Shown: in pieces, positions 5,691 to 5,929 of the stretch
How positions within the stretch are numbered: the stretch's first letter is position 1
Layout: every line of letters starts with the position of its first letter
Origin: an archaeon
GTDB taxonomy: Archaea; Asgardarchaeota; Hermodarchaeia; Hermodarchaeales; Hermodarchaeaceae
Direction: 5' to 3'
Assembly (NCBI GenBank): GCA_016550415.1
Contig: JABXGU010000699.1
Coordinates: forward strand, 1-5,929
Length of the DNA stretch: 5,929 nucleotides
Notes under the pieces: model-generated
Seen by the model: only the letters and a program-made list of their open reading frames with translations
Databases searched by the model: none
Told to the model about the DNA's origin: nothing
Position numbers and translations under genes: made by a program

Positions 5691-5927
5691 TCAAATTTGC
5701 ATGATGAGCATAAACGCCACCAACAACGTATAAATCGCCAACGCCTCCGCCAACACCACCGGCACCATCGACTTACTAAACACCTCCGGCTTATTCACCA
5801 AAGCACCCACCATCGACGCACCAGCCCACCCAATCGCAATCCCCGCCACAAACCCACCAAGCCCCACCGTCAACGCCGCCGCCAACCCCGTAAACGCCGT
5901 CCCAATCACCACACGATCCAACCCCAT
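5691..5927 (-). CDS. atpK: A/V-type ATP synthase proteolipid (subunit K, c ring)
   Basis: This is the membrane rotor subunit of the archaeal A-type ATP synthase; a ring of these hairpins carries ions across the membrane to drive or be driven by ATP turnover. The 78 residues form two helices. Helix 1 (about 6-44) is Gly/Ala-rich (GLGGFVAGIAIGWAGA). The polar loop is NKPEVFSK (45-52). Helix 2 (about 54-76) holds Glu61 in VVLAEALAIY, the expected ion-carrying carboxylate. The length suits a single-hairpin subunit. The ATG (5925-5927) lies 2 bases from the window edge, so an earlier start cannot be excluded and its ribosome-binding site is not seen. The usual Gln in helix 1 and Ser/Thr after Glu in sodium-binding rings are absent (Ile and Ala instead), which favours protons; this is inference. 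Codons end mostly in G or C. No other ATPase subunit gene follows it downstream; broken copies of its 3' end lie 4.9 kb away. Confidence 0.9.
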   Translation of the reverse strand: MGLDRVVIGTAFTGLAAALTVGLGGFVAGIAIGWAGASMVGALVNKPEVFSKSMVPVVLAEALAIYTLLVAFMLIMQI

Positions 5928-5929
5928 CA

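Overview
The window looks like a contig fragment from an archaeon, most probably an Asgard archaeon (Thorarchaeia or Lokiarchaeia type). This is inferred from gene content, not from a database search. The evidence is: an A/V-type ATPase proteolipid gene; a cytosolic leucine-rich-repeat protein built from the 'IDLTPL..C..L' unit common in Asgard genomes; a secreted, C-terminally anchored NosD-like beta-helix protein ending in an 'NLDGIGDTP' motif; and AT-rich TATA-like elements upstream of several genes. No rRNA, tRNA, CRISPR array, integrase or transposase is visible.

Layout, left to right. A small basic hypothetical protein lies on the plus strand (58-369). A gene-poor stretch follows (370-1190). 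It holds a strong hairpin (660-689), two tandem broken 3' ends of the ATPase proteolipid gene atpK (726-767 and 783-857, minus strand), and a reading frame that may be a decayed or frameshifted tail of the next gene. All remaining genes are on the minus strand, so they are transcribed right to left. They are, in transcription order: atpK (5691-5927, at the window edge), an unrecognised multi-pass membrane protein (4356-5429), the NosD-like surface protein (3196-4266), and a 635-residue LRR protein (1192-3099). A hairpin plus T-run separates the NosD-like gene from the LRR gene, and the same T-run can serve as the LRR promoter's TATA box.

The most interesting observation is the three-fold occurrence of the atpK 3' end. 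One copy is the intact gene and two are tail fragments about 4.9 kb downstream in the same orientation. Copy 1 differs from the intact gene almost only at synonymous sites, so the fragments come from genes that were once functional. This is what is left when elements integrate at the 3' end of a gene and push the old tail to the far side, although duplication and decay of atpK would also fit. Under the first reading, the block carrying the membrane protein, the NosD-like protein and the LRR protein is a genomic island. No recombination gene is seen in the window to support that. No joint pathway can be assigned to the three genes: two appear to be envelope proteins and the third an intracellular protein-interaction scaffold.
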